DNA of 64,000 bases, taken from NCBI RefSeq assembly GCF_000702825.1, contig NZ_JNKF01000016.1, positions 124,001 through 188,000 on the forward strand, read 5' to 3'. The notes beneath the pieces were generated by a model that made no database searches, was not told the origin of the DNA, and was given only the letters and a program-made list of their open reading frames with translations. Each line of letters begins with the position of its first letter. Within the stretch, counting starts at the first letter, position 1. The position numbers were made by a program, and so were the translations under genes. Shown here piece after piece: positions 54,943 through 64,000 of this stretch. The stretch comes from Prevotella sp. P6B1. Its GTDB lineage: Bacteria; Bacteroidota; Bacteroidia; Bacteroidales; Bacteroidaceae.

Positions 54943-56252
54943 TATATAATATATTTAAGTACAAAGAATATCGAAAGAATATACATAACAGGCGACACTT
55001 CCCTAAAGCGGAAAGAGCAAACCTTAATAAACACATACGACAGGAGACCAAGCACGATGCCATCAGAGATACTTGCTGTAAAAGGCATAGACATAATCAG
55101 TATGAAACAAGGCGCCACCTCAGAGAAATCACTAAAATCAATCTTTGTGATAGTCTTCATCATGAGCGCACCAACCAACACTAATGCCGATGTGGTAGCA
55201 GCACCAGGGATAACAAGAAATACCGGTGAGAAGAACAGCGATACAAAGAACAACATTGCAACCGAGAAAGAAGTGAGCCCCGTACGACCACCCTCAGCCA
55301 CACCTGCCGAGCTCTCCACATAGGTAGTCACAGTCGAAGTACCACACAACGCGCCAGCAGTTGTACCGATAGCATCGGCCATCAGCGCCTTGCTCAAGCC
55401 ATGAATTTTACCAGTTTTAGGATCTGCCATACCTGCACTGGTAGAAGTACCAATCAGAGTCCCCAGAGTATCGAGCAAATCCATGAATAATAGCGCAAAT
55501 ACAACTACATAGTAGTTAAAGTCGAGCGCGATGAAACGCGAGAAATCAATCTGCAACGCAATTGGCGCAATCGAATCAGGCCAACTCATCAACGAGAAAT
55601 TTTCTGGCAGATGAGTCACACCAAAAGGTACACCAATGGCAGTAACAAGCAGGATGGTATAGAACAAAGCACCTCGGACATTCTGCGACATGAGCACACC
55701 GCCCAAGAGGACACCAAAAGCAGCAAGTACAGAAGTTGCTGTCCACGCCCCTAATGTAGTAACAGTAGCAGCACTTGTCACGATGATGCCACCATTCTTC
55801 AAGCCGATATAGGCAATAAAAAGTCCAATACCAACACTAATACTATAACGCAGATTCTGCGGGATAGCATTGACAATAACCTCGCGTACTCGGAAAATAG
55901 TAAGGAGAATAAAGATAACGCCCTCGAAGAGCACCGCAGCCAACGCCTCCTGCCAAGTATACCCCATGGTAAGCACCAGCGTATAGGCGAAGAATGCATT
56001 TATACCCATACCTGGAGCAAGTGCGAAAGGCATCTTGGCATAAAAAGCCATGACCAAAGTTGCGACAGCAGCCGAGATGACAGTAGCCGAGAACAGAGCA
56101 CCTTTATCCATACCAGTCTCACCCATGATCTGTGGATTCACAGCCAGAATGTACGACATCGTAAGGAAGGTGGTAAGCCCCGCCAGAACTTCAGTTTTCA
56201 CAGAATGTTTTTCTGCATCAAATCCCAGTAAAGAAAGAAATTTATTCATCAT
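54942..56252 (-). CDS. NCS2/AzgA-type purine permease
   Basis: 436 residues with about 12 to 14 hydrophobic segments. KTEVLAGLTTFLTMSYILAVNP is the AzgA-type start, and SAGVAEGGRTGLTSFSVAMLF and LTMGYTWQEALAAVLFEG are the usual core motifs. These proteins import guanine, hypoxanthine or xanthine with protons. The gene follows lpxB by 12 bases. Confidence 0.9.
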   Translation of the reverse strand: MMNKFLSLLGFDAEKHSVKTEVLAGLTTFLTMSYILAVNPQIMGETGMDKGALFSATVISAAVATLVMAFYAKMPFALAPGMGINAFFAYTLVLTMGYTWQEALAAVLFEGVIFILLTIFRVREVIVNAIPQNLRYSISVGIGLFIAYIGLKNGGIIVTSAATVTTLGAWTATSVLAAFGVLLGGVLMSQNVRGALFYTILLVTAIGVPFGVTHLPENFSLMSWPDSIAPIALQIDFSRFIALDFNYYVVVFALLFMDLLDTLGTLIGTSTSAGMADPKTGKIHGLSKALMADAIGTTAGALCGTSTVTTYVESSAGVAEGGRTGLTSFSVAMLFFVSLFFSPVFLVIPGAATTSALVLVGALMMKTITKIDFSDFSEVAPCFILIMSMPFTASISDGIVLGLLSYVFIKVCSFRFREVSPVMYILSIFFVLKYII

Positions 56253-56264
56253 TTTATAGCTTTA

Positions 56265-57380
56265 TTATTTCACATGCTTTAATTTCTCAACCATCAAACG
56301 CGCGGCGTTTTCGGGCGCTTTTTCAGAACCCAACGCGCACCACACTTCGTCATAACCTGCCAACATTCGAGCACGCTCCTTACCCGATAAGATTTTACCA
56401 AGTTCTGTACGAATATTGTTCACAGAAAAGCTATCGGCCACCAGTTCACGAACCACCTCACGATTGGCAACAAGGTTTACTAACGAAATATATTTTACCT
56501 TTAGCAAATGTCGACGCAACCAACCAGCCAATTTAGGCAACGGTGTTTTGTAGCACACTACTTGCGGAACACGAAACAGACACGTTTCGAGTGTGGCAGT
56601 ACCACTGGTCACCAAGGCAGCATAAGACTTTGAGAGTAGCTGATAGGTCTGGCCAAAAACAATTTTCGCCTGAGTTCCTCGCATAAACTGCTGATAATAC
56701 TCTGGTTCAATCCCAGGAGCACCAGCCACAATCAACTGGTAAGTATTTTCATAAGGCTTTGCAGCTTCAAGCATGGCGGGCAGGTTATCCTTAATTTCCT
56801 GTTTTCTACTGCCTGCCAACAAGGCAACTGTATTCTCAGTCCCCATGCTGTGTTCCTCACTTCTCATAAATTCTCTCACCTCGTCAGCAGTAGGATTACC
56901 CACATAATGAATCGGATAATGATGTTTCCCCTCAAAAAACGCCACCTCAAAGGGAAGGATGGAAAAAAGTTCATCTACATCACGTTTGATCTGCTTAATA
57001 CGATACTCCTTCCACGCCCAGATCTTTGGTGCAATATAATAATACACAGGGAAATCAGTCTGTGATTTCACGAACTTAGCTATCTTCAGATTAAATCCTG
57101 GATAATCTACAAGAATTACACAATCAGGTTGCCACGCGACGATATCCTGCTTACACATGCGCATATTTCGGAGAATGGTACGAAGATGTAATAACACAGG
57201 CACAAACCCCATATAAGCCAACTCTTTGTAATGCTTTACGCGAGTACCGCCAACAGCCGCCATCAGATCACCACCGAAAAATCTAAAATCAGCATCACTG
57301 TCAAATTGTTTCAGAGCACGCATCAGATGAGACGCATGCAAATCACCAGAGGCTTCACCAACTATCAGATAGTACTTCAT
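56265..57380 (-). CDS. lpxB: Lipid-A-disaccharide synthase
   Basis: 371 residues. MKYYLIVGEASGDLHASHLMRAL and the later GNPTADEVREFM, LLAGSRKQEIKDNLPAMLEAA are LpxB signatures. It joins lipid X to UDP-diacylglucosamine to make the disaccharide of lipid A. It overlaps the surE stop by four bases. Confidence 0.95.
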   Translation of the reverse strand: MKYYLIVGEASGDLHASHLMRALKQFDSDADFRFFGGDLMAAVGGTRVKHYKELAYMGFVPVLLHLRTILRNMRMCKQDIVAWQPDCVILVDYPGFNLKIAKFVKSQTDFPVYYYIAPKIWAWKEYRIKQIKRDVDELFSILPFEVAFFEGKHHYPIHYVGNPTADEVREFMRSEEHSMGTENTVALLAGSRKQEIKDNLPAMLEAAKPYENTYQLIVAGAPGIEPEYYQQFMRGTQAKIVFGQTYQLLSKSYAALVTSGTATLETCLFRVPQVVCYKTPLPKLAGWLRRHLLKVKYISLVNLVANREVVRELVADSFSVNNIRTELGKILSGKERARMLAGYDEVWCALGSEKAPENAARLMVEKLKHVK

Positions 57381-58144
57381 AACTGCCAGTTTTTAATCTG
57401 TTCGATAGCGCGATAGGCGGTAACATCTATTTGAGTTGGCGTAATGGCAATGTAGCCATGCCTAAGTGCCCAGTTATCTGTATCCTCCGCATCGGGTTCA
57501 TCGTTACGATAATGCCCAACCATCCACCAATAATCGTAGCCACGCGGATGATGGTATTTGGAGCACTCGTTATACCATGTTCCAAACGCCATTCGACACA
57601 CCTTCACACCTGCGTAAGACTCCACCAAGGGAAAATTCACATTCAGGCAGACTCCTTTTGGCAGACTTTCAGCGAGTACACGCTGTACCACCTCACGAAC
57701 ATAATACTTCAACGGACTAAAATCGGCATCGGGGCGCTGATCACACAGCGAGAAAGCTACCGAAGGAATATATTTCAGACATCCTTCGATAACAACACCC
57801 ATCGTGCCACTATAGTGTGTATTTACCGAGGCATTATCACCGTGATTAATACCACCAATAACCATATCAGGCTGACGCTCACAAATATTTGCCAGTGCCA
57901 TTTTCACGCAATCTACTGGTGTGCCATTACAGCTCCACACCTCTACCCCTTCCTCTTTATGTCGTAGATTCAACCGTAGGGGAATACCAGCCGAAAAGGC
58001 ACACGAGTAACCGCTACGGGCATCATCGGGGGCACAAACGATGATATCTGCGATATCCTTCAGCATTTCCACCAGGCAATTGATACCCTTAGCCTGATAT
58101 CCATCATCATTGGAAATGAGCAATAAAGGTCGTTTAATTTCCAT
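57377..58144 (-). CDS. surE: SurE 5'/3'-nucleotidase
   Basis: 255 residues. LLISNDDGYQAKGINCL has the acidic metal pair, and VIGGINHGDNASVNTHYSGTM is the SurE active-site segment. The enzyme removes phosphate from nucleoside monophosphates and polyphosphates. It heads the surE-lpxB-NCS2-DUF5020 set, with a TAACTTTG box at 58166-58173. Confidence 0.95.
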   Translation of the reverse strand: MEIKRPLLLISNDDGYQAKGINCLVEMLKDIADIIVCAPDDARSGYSCAFSAGIPLRLNLRHKEEGVEVWSCNGTPVDCVKMALANICERQPDMVIGGINHGDNASVNTHYSGTMGVVIEGCLKYIPSVAFSLCDQRPDADFSPLKYYVREVVQRVLAESLPKGVCLNVNFPLVESYAGVKVCRMAFGTWYNECSKYHHPRGYDYWWMVGHYRNDEPDAEDTDNWALRHGYIAITPTQIDVTAYRAIEQIKNWQL

Positions 58145-58165
58145 AAAATATCAATGATTTGGCTG

Positions 58166-58224
58166 CAAAGTTACAAAAATCTCTTAATTCATAACGCCTA
58201 ATTCTCTTTTTTTTAGTATCTTTG
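58166..58224. promoter_or_regulatory. Divergent promoters of surE and parA
   Basis: A minus-strand box TAACTTTG (58166-58173) serves surE, and a plus-strand box TATCTTTG (58217-58224) serves parA. Neither has a clear TTG at -33. The plus box covers the GTG that starts a longer parA frame, so the latter is rejected. Confidence 0.5.
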
Positions 58225-58265
58225 TGGCCAAATTTCTTATTTTTATCAAGATTAATTCAAATCAA

Positions 58266-59033
58266 ATGGGAAAGATTATTGCATTAGCAAACCAAAAAGG
58301 CGGTGTAGGTAAGACAACTACAACCATCAACCTGGCAGCATCGCTGGCCACGTTGGAAAAGACCGTATTGGTAGTCGATGCCGACCCTCAGGCCAATGCA
58401 TCAAGTGGACTGGGTGTCGACATCAAAGATGTAGAATGCTCACTATACGAATGCATTATCAACAAGGCTGATGTACGCGATGCCATCTATACCACCGACA
58501 TCGACGGGCTGGACATCATACCCAGCCACATTGATCTGGTAGGTGCCGAAATTGAGATGTTAAACCTGAGCGACCGCGAAAAGGTGATTAAACAGATGCT
58601 TGAGCCCATTCGCAATGAGTACGATTTCATACTCATCGACTGTTCGCCATCTCTGGGACTGATAACTGTTAACTCACTCACAGCGGCCAACTCGGTAATC
58701 ATCCCCGTGCAGTGCGAGTATTTTGCCCTCGAGGGTATCAGTAAACTGCTGAACACCATCAAGATTATCAAGAATAAGTTAAACCCCACACTGGAGATAG
58801 AAGGATTCCTGCTAACCATGTACGATTCACGTCTACGTCTGGCCAACCAAATCTACGACGAGGTTAAGCGTCACTTCCAGGAATTGGTATTCAAAACTGT
58901 TATCCAGCGCAATGTCAAACTGAGTGAAGCACCAAGTCACGGACTGCCCGTCATCCTTTATGACGCCGACTCTACTGGTGCCAAGAACCACCTGGCTTTG
59001 GCTCAGGAAATTATCTATAAGAACAGAAAGTAA
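58266..59033 (+). CDS. parA: ParA/Soj chromosome-partitioning ATPase
   Basis: 255 residues from ATG 58266 (MGKIIALANQKGGVGKTTTT), which carries the deviant Walker A KGGVGKTT. DADPQANASSGLG and DFILIDCSPSLGL complete the fold. It moves ParB-bound origin regions. ParB follows after 2 bases. Confidence 0.95.
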   Translation: MGKIIALANQKGGVGKTTTTINLAASLATLEKTVLVVDADPQANASSGLGVDIKDVECSLYECIINKADVRDAIYTTDIDGLDIIPSHIDLVGAEIEMLNLSDREKVIKQMLEPIRNEYDFILIDCSPSLGLITVNSLTAANSVIIPVQCEYFALEGISKLLNTIKIIKNKLNPTLEIEGFLLTMYDSRLRLANQIYDEVKRHFQELVFKTVIQRNVKLSEAPSHGLPVILYDADSTGAKNHLALAQEIIYKNRK

Positions 59034-59035
59034 TT

Positions 59036-59965
59036 ATGGCTGTAAGAAAAAAATACGACCACAATGTTTTAGGTCGCGGATTAGACAACATCGGCACAGG
59101 CAGAGGCATGGGGCTCGATGCGCTTATCAACACCAATGATATTAACATCAAAGGCACATCCAACTTGAACGAGATTGCCATTGAACTGATAGAGCCCAAC
59201 CCCGACCAACCACGCCATGAGTTCGACGAGAACGCCTTGAATGAACTGGCTGCCAGCATACGCGAGATCGGTATCATAACACCTATCACCGTTCGTGAGA
59301 TGCCCAACGGACATTATCAGATTATTGCCGGCGAGCGCCGCTGGCGCGCCTCGCAAATAGTTGGACTTACATCTATTCCTGCTTACATCAAGACTACTGA
59401 CGACAAACAGACCATGGAGATGGCCTTGGTAGAAAACATCCAGCGCGAGGATTTGAACGCCATCGAAATAGCGTTGGCCTACCAGCGTCTGTCAGAGTCG
59501 ACAGGAATGACACAGGAACGTATGTCAGAGCGACTGGGCAAAAGTCGTACATCAATAACCAACTACATGCGTCTACTCAAGTTGCCTGCACAAATACAGA
59601 TGGCTCTGAAGAACAAAGATATCGACATGGGGCATGCCCGTGCGCTGTTATCCCTTGAAAGTCCATCAGCACAGCTTAAGCTGTTCAAGGACGTACACCG
59701 CAACGGTTACTCGGTACGTAAAGTTGAAGAAATGGTACAGCTGGTGAAGAACGGCGAATCATTACAGACCGCTAAGAAATCTGTATCTCCACAGCAGTTA
59801 CCATTGGAATATAGCATATTACGCGATCGCTTATCGCAAATGTTTAATGTCAAGGTTCAGATGACGTGTTCACCCCAGTCCAAGGGACGTATCACCATCC
59901 AGTTTGCTAACGACGAAGAACTGGAGTATATCATGAACGTCTTCGACAAGTTGAAGAAGAAATGA
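59036..59965 (+). CDS. parB: ParB/Spo0J chromosome-partitioning protein
   Basis: 309 residues. The motif box 1/2 (EIGIITPITVREMPNGHYQIIAGERRWRAS) with the CTP-binding GERRWRA, then an HTH (MTQERMSERLGKSRTSITNYMRLLKLP). It spreads from parS sites; I did not see a canonical 16-base parS in the window. Its stop overlaps the start of the next gene (ATGA). Confidence 0.95.
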   Translation: MAVRKKYDHNVLGRGLDNIGTGRGMGLDALINTNDINIKGTSNLNEIAIELIEPNPDQPRHEFDENALNELAASIREIGIITPITVREMPNGHYQIIAGERRWRASQIVGLTSIPAYIKTTDDKQTMEMALVENIQREDLNAIEIALAYQRLSESTGMTQERMSERLGKSRTSITNYMRLLKLPAQIQMALKNKDIDMGHARALLSLESPSAQLKLFKDVHRNGYSVRKVEEMVQLVKNGESLQTAKKSVSPQQLPLEYSILRDRLSQMFNVKVQMTCSPQSKGRITIQFANDEELEYIMNVFDKLKKK

Positions 59966-60642
59966 GAGGATTAGGCAAACTGTGTATCACGGCATTGCTC
60001 CTCTCGGCTATCGCTCAACGCGCCACCGCACAGGAGGTCCTGGAGAACGATTCGTTAACTCAGGCTATGAATCGCGAGGTGTCGCTTCTGGTTGATTCGG
60101 CTCGTCTACCCCAGAAGCCCATCAAGGATATGAGCCTATGGCGCCCAGACCCTAAGCGTGCACTCTGGTTAGCATTGGTCATTCCTGGTGGCGGACAGAT
60201 TTACAACCGCAAATACTGGAAGCTACCATTGGTTTACGGCGGATTTCTGGGATGTCTGTATGCCATGAATTGGAACAACACCATGTACAAGGACTATTCT
60301 CAGGCCTATCTCGACCTGATGGATAACGACCCAGGTACGCAGAGTTACAATCAGTTTCTGCATCTGGGCACACAGATTACAGAGGCAAACATGCCTCGAT
60401 ACAAGCAGCTTTTCAAGCAACGTAAGGATCGTTACCGCCGCTGGCGCGACATGAGTTTCTTTGTACTGGTGGGCGTCTATGCTTTGTCGGTCGTCGATGC
60501 CTATGTAGATGCAGAGCTATCTGTATTCGATATATCGAAAGACCTGAGTCTACGCATTGAGCCAACAATACTCGATAATCACTCGTCACGCAATCCACTC
60601 GATGCAGGAGCAGTTGGCGTGCAATGCAGTGTAAGATTTTAG
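59962..60642 (+). CDS. DUF5683 membrane protein
   Basis: 226 residues. A signal peptide (ending ATAQ), then WRPDPKRALWLALVIPGGGQIYNRKYWKLPLVYGGFLGCLYAMNWNN, the DUF5683 core with two or three membrane segments. Found near parB in many Bacteroidetes. Function unknown. Confidence 0.82.
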   Translation: MRGLGKLCITALLLSAIAQRATAQEVLENDSLTQAMNREVSLLVDSARLPQKPIKDMSLWRPDPKRALWLALVIPGGGQIYNRKYWKLPLVYGGFLGCLYAMNWNNTMYKDYSQAYLDLMDNDPGTQSYNQFLHLGTQITEANMPRYKQLFKQRKDRYRRWRDMSFFVLVGVYALSVVDAYVDAELSVFDISKDLSLRIEPTILDNHSSRNPLDAGAVGVQCSVRF

Positions 60643-60645
60643 AAT

Positions 60646-61953
60646 ATGAAGATAAAGAACAACATAAAGCTTTTAAGTTTCGCAGCGATGTTTTTTACCA
60701 GTACATCGTTGACCGCACAAACAGTGATTAACAACCCCGATGATGACGAAATAGAGGTCGACAGCCTGTTCGTCCCCATCGAGGATGAAATCTCTGTACT
60801 AGACAAGGAAGGCAACGAGGAATTAATCGAGTTCCCCGAAGCCATGACATTCAATCTCGACAGTCTCCTCAGTTTATATATGTCGAAAGCCTATCTGAGT
60901 CCAGGCGACTGTCAGATGAAGGACGAGAACCCCACGTACACCCCAGAAGAATATATTGAACGTCTGCGCCGTATGCCAACCGTCATGGAGATGGGGTATA
61001 ACGATATTGTACAACGCTTTATCGACCGCTATATGGGACGCTTGCGCCATTCAGTCAGTTTTATGCTGGGTGCAGCCAATTTCTACGTACCTATTTTCGA
61101 GGAAGCACTTGAAGCCTATCAGGTACCATTGGAATTGAAGTATCTGCCCGTGATTGAGAGTGCCCTTAATCCCAAAGCAGTTTCACGCGTGGGAGCCACT
61201 GGCTTATGGCAGTTCATGTTAGGTACAGGTAAACAATACGGACTGGAAGTAAATTCGCTGGTCGACGAACGCCGAGACCCTCTCAGAGCATCGTATGCTG
61301 CTGCGCGATATCTACGCGACCTGTACCGTATCTTTGGCGATTGGAACCTGGTAATTGCTGCTTACAACTGTGGACCAGGCAACATCAATAAGGCCATACA
61401 CCGCGCTGGCGGTGAGAAGGACTATTGGCGCCTCTACCCCTACCTGCCCGCAGAGACTCGTGGTTATGTACCTGCTTTTATTGCAGCCAACTATGCCATG
61501 ACATATTATTGCGAGCACAATATCTGCCCCATGAGTACACGTCTGCCACTACAGACCGACACTGTAGTAGTAAACCGCGATGTACATCTTGAACAGATTG
61601 CTGCCGTACTCGAACTGGATATTGAGATGTTACGTTCACTGAATCCTCAGTACCGTCGTGATATTGTACCAGGAAATACCAAGAAATACGCGATCCGCCT
61701 GCCCATGGCCGATGCCGTGCGATTTATCGACATGCAGGACTCTATCTACAACTACCGTACCAGCGAATTACTGACTAAGCGTTCTGTTGTAGATGTTAAC
61801 GACGACCAGCCCACTTTCCGCAGCAAAAAGAGTGTACGTCGTGGTCGTACAAGTGCCCGAAAGGCGCGTAATGCGCGCCGAGGCAGAGCTGCTGTATCCA
61901 AATCAAAGAAGCGCAGTTCAAAAGGCAGAAGCAGAAGCCGTCGCAGAAGATAA
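60646..61953 (+). CDS. Lytic transglycosylase, MltD-like with Arg-rich tail
   Basis: 435 residues. A signal peptide is followed by an SLT domain with the catalytic Glu in VIESALNPKAVSRVGATGLWQFM and the AAYNCGPGN motif. A single LysM-like stretch (LEQIAAVLELDIEMLRSLNP) follows. The last 45 residues are highly basic (RRGRTSARKARNARRGRA, SKKRSSKGRSRSRRRR), an unusual tail that may bind acidic wall polymers or DNA. Cuts peptidoglycan to 1,6-anhydro products. Confidence 0.9.
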   Translation: MKIKNNIKLLSFAAMFFTSTSLTAQTVINNPDDDEIEVDSLFVPIEDEISVLDKEGNEELIEFPEAMTFNLDSLLSLYMSKAYLSPGDCQMKDENPTYTPEEYIERLRRMPTVMEMGYNDIVQRFIDRYMGRLRHSVSFMLGAANFYVPIFEEALEAYQVPLELKYLPVIESALNPKAVSRVGATGLWQFMLGTGKQYGLEVNSLVDERRDPLRASYAAARYLRDLYRIFGDWNLVIAAYNCGPGNINKAIHRAGGEKDYWRLYPYLPAETRGYVPAFIAANYAMTYYCEHNICPMSTRLPLQTDTVVVNRDVHLEQIAAVLELDIEMLRSLNPQYRRDIVPGNTKKYAIRLPMADAVRFIDMQDSIYNYRTSELLTKRSVVDVNDDQPTFRSKKSVRRGRTSARKARNARRGRAAVSKSKKRSSKGRSRSRRRR

Positions 61954-61969
61954 CTAATTTTGTTCAAAT

Positions 61970-64000
61970 ATGATGGATGTAGAAGAGAAGCAGTTAACCC
62001 AGGAGGAAAAAGATGATCAGATGATTAATGCGGCGTTCGAACATTTGTTGAACGACTATATTTCATCGCGCCATCGCAAGAAAGTCGACATCATTACTAA
62101 GGCTTTCAACTTTGCGCGCCAAGCTCACAAAGGGGTGCGCCGACTATCAGGCGAGCCATATATCATGCATCCCATTGCCGTGGCACAAATTGCATGCTCA
62201 GAGGTGGGACTTGGCTCTACGAGTATCTGCGCCGCTCTACTGCACGACGTGGTAGAAGACACCGACTATACAGTGGAGGACATCTCGAACATCTTTGGCG
62301 CCAAGATTGCCCAGATTGTCGACGGACTAACCAAGATTAGTGGTGGCATATTCGGTGAACAAGCCTCTGCACAAGCCGAAAATTTCAAGAAACTGCTACT
62401 CACTATGAGCGATGACATACGTGTCATCATCATCAAGATCTGTGACCGACTACACAATATGCGTACGTTGGATAGCCAGCCAGCCAACAAACAGTATAAG
62501 ATTGCTGGCGAGACGCTATATATCTACGCCCCTCTGGCCAACCGCCTGGGACTGAACAAAATCAAGACCGAGCTCGAGAATTTGAGCTTCAAATTCGAGC
62601 ACCCTGACGAATATGCCAACATCGAATCGAAACTGCAACTCTCAAGTGAGGAACGCGACACCCTATTCTCGCAGTTTACCTCACCCATCGAGACAGCCCT
62701 GCAACAAATGGGCATCAAATACGAAATAAAGGAGCGCGTCAAGACCCCTTATTCTATCTGGAATAAGATGCAGAACAAACATGTTAGCTTCGAAGAAATC
62801 TATGATATTCTGGCAGTACGTATCATCTTCACCCCCAATAACCGTGAAGACGAAGTTAACGAGTGTTTCAAGATTTATGTTGCTATTTCAAAGATATACA
62901 AATCCCATCCCGACCGTTTGCGCGATTGGCTTAGTCAGCCAAAGGCCAACGGCTACCAGGCCCTGCATGTCACACTGATGTCGAAAACCGGTCAGTGGAT
63001 TGAAGTACAGATCCGTTCGGATCGTATGGACGAAATCGCAGAGCAGGGATTTGCTGCCCATTGGAAATATAAAGATGGTATTGAAGAGGAGTACACAGAG
63101 GACGAGAATGAGCTTAACGAGTGGTTACGTACAATCAAAGAGATTTTGGACGACCCACAACCTGATGCCATGGACTTCCTCGACACCATCAAATTGAACC
63201 TCTTCGCCAGCGAGATATTCGTGTTCACCCCCAAGGGAGAAATCCGGACCCTGCCTGCAGGATGTACCGCACTCGACTTCGCATTCTCCATTCACACCTT
63301 CCTGGGTAGCCATTGTATCGGTGCCAAGGTAAACCACAAACTGGTTCCCCTGAGCTATAAGCTACAGAGTGGTGATCAGGTAGAGATTCTTACCTCAAAA
63401 TCGCAGCATGTCAATGCAGGTTGGATCAACTTCGTATCCACCGCCAAGGCTAAAGCCAAGATTCAGGCCATCCTGCGTCGTGATAACCGCGAAACGCAAC
63501 GCGAGGGAGAGGACATCTTAAACGAGTTCCTGAAGAAAAATGGTTTTGAACCTACTGTAGCACTGACCGACAAATTAGCCGATTTCCATGAATACACCAA
63601 ACGTACGGAATTCTTCCAGGCTTTGGGTGAGAAGATTGTGCTACTGGGCGAAAAGGATATCGATGAGTTGAATGGTAAGAACAAAGACGACAACAGCAAC
63701 TCCGGTTGGCGTAAGTTTGTACCCTTTGTCGGAAAGAAAAAGAAAGAAGAGCATTCTCGTCAGGACTTGTTTATCGTTCCTGAGAAGTTTAACCGCAAAA
63801 AGCCCGTCTACATCGCTGAGGAGAATATCAAGCAATTCAAGTTCATGGGATGTTGCCACCCCATCCCCGGCGACGATGCATTAGGATATATCAACAACAA
63901 GAATCAGATAGAAATCCATAAGCGTGCTTGTCCAGTGGCTGCTAAGTTGAAAACCAGCTATGGCAACCGCATCCTTGATATCAAGTGGGACATGCACCGA
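61970..64000 (+). CDS. rel: RelA/SpoT-type (p)ppGpp synthetase/hydrolase, 5' part
   Basis: 677 residues to the window edge, no stop yet. The HD hydrolase domain is intact (HPIAVAQIACSE, LLHDVVEDTDYTVED, CDRLHNMRT). The synthetase domain follows (EIYDILAVRIIFTP, ANGYQALHVTL, EVQIRSDRMDEIAEQGFAAHWKYK). Then come TGS (EIFVFTPKGEIRTLPAG), a helical part, and a zinc-finger segment (FMGCCHPIPGDDALGY). A bifunctional Rel that both makes and degrades (p)ppGpp is likely. The ACT domain would lie beyond the edge. Confidence 0.95.
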   Translation, partial: MMDVEEKQLTQEEKDDQMINAAFEHLLNDYISSRHRKKVDIITKAFNFARQAHKGVRRLSGEPYIMHPIAVAQIACSEVGLGSTSICAALLHDVVEDTDYTVEDISNIFGAKIAQIVDGLTKISGGIFGEQASAQAENFKKLLLTMSDDIRVIIIKICDRLHNMRTLDSQPANKQYKIAGETLYIYAPLANRLGLNKIKTELENLSFKFEHPDEYANIESKLQLSSEERDTLFSQFTSPIETALQQMGIKYEIKERVKTPYSIWNKMQNKHVSFEEIYDILAVRIIFTPNNREDEVNECFKIYVAISKIYKSHPDRLRDWLSQPKANGYQALHVTLMSKTGQWIEVQIRSDRMDEIAEQGFAAHWKYKDGIEEEYTEDENELNEWLRTIKEILDDPQPDAMDFLDTIKLNLFASEIFVFTPKGEIRTLPAGCTALDFAFSIHTFLGSHCIGAKVNHKLVPLSYKLQSGDQVEILTSKSQHVNAGWINFVSTAKAKAKIQAILRRDNRETQREGEDILNEFLKKNGFEPTVALTDKLADFHEYTKRTEFFQALGEKIVLLGEKDIDELNGKNKDDNSNSGWRKFVPFVGKKKKEEHSRQDLFIVPEKFNRKKPVYIAEENIKQFKFMGCCHPIPGDDALGYINNKNQIEIHKRACPVAAKLKTSYGNRILDIKWDMHR

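Noticed and set aside
58266..59965. parS centromere site near parAB
   Set aside because: I looked for a TGTTTCACGTGAAACA-like palindrome and did not see one; an exact search of the window was not possible by eye.
61955..61962. TAATTTTG box as promoter for rel
   Set aside because: Only 8 bases separate it from the start codon and there is no -33 element; rel probably belongs to the parA operon.

Overview
The window looks like chromosome of a Bacteroidales bacterium, most likely Prevotella or a close relative. It has SusC/SusD pairs, many Bacteroidetes-type promoters (TAnnTTTG -7 box, often with TTG or TTTG 19-20 bases upstream), few strong Shine-Dalgarno sites, and Bacteroidetes-typical genes (OstA-like protein, DUF5683, DUF5020, MlaE/MlaF). 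The species cannot be fixed from sequence alone. There is no phage, insertion sequence or CRISPR array; most of the window is core chromosome with two accessory-looking blocks.

Layout. 1-1.9 kb: tail of an RND efflux adaptor, tcdA and an exported thioredoxin. 1.9-8.8 kb: a nine-gene minus-strand sulfur operon. In order of transcription it encodes a MetY-like PLP enzyme, a DsrE-family protein, a TusA-family protein, a family 2B encapsulin shell with an inserted cyclic-nucleotide-binding-like domain, a cysteine desulfurase with a long N-terminal cargo-like extension, a ThiS/MoaD-like carrier ending GGGTL, a MoeB/ThiF-like E1, a JAMM protease and RidA. 8.9-11.3 kb: an HMA metal-binding protein and a TonB receptor. 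11.3-29.9 kb: a peptide-uptake and peptidase region made of two SusC/SusD systems with an M14 carboxypeptidase, a binding-protein-like exported protein, a thioredoxin, an S9 peptidase, an M20 hydrolase and a dicarboxylate/glutamate symporter. Both halves start with the same promoter plus a Met/Cys-rich short leader ORF.

29.9-33.1 kb: clpS-clpA-aat, an N-degron proteolysis operon. 33.3-33.7 kb: a probable non-coding RNA with promoter, terminator and a nearly cytosine-free body. 33.7-43.0 kb: MATE exporter, tRNA-Val, and guaB, two parvulin-type foldases, an OstA-like protein and mutL as an overlapping gene chain. 43.1-49.8 kb: trigger factor, clpP, clpX, recQ and an exported unknown. 49.8-54.1 kb: lptB, an Mla-type lipid transporter (mlaE, mlaF), and an RsbW/STAS/ATPase signalling trio. 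54.2-58.1 kb: DUF5020 barrel, NCS2 purine permease, lpxB, surE. 58.2-64 kb: parA, parB, DUF5683 protein, lytic transglycosylase, and the start of rel.

The main discovery candidate is the sulfur operon. A caged cysteine desulfurase could fill a sulfur store that TusA/DsrE-type proteins and a JAMM-activated thiocarboxylate carrier pass on to a homocysteine-forming PLP enzyme. The second candidate is the pair of sulfur-amino-acid-rich leader peptides ahead of the two peptide-uptake loci. Both ideas are inferred from family knowledge and gene order, not demonstrated.
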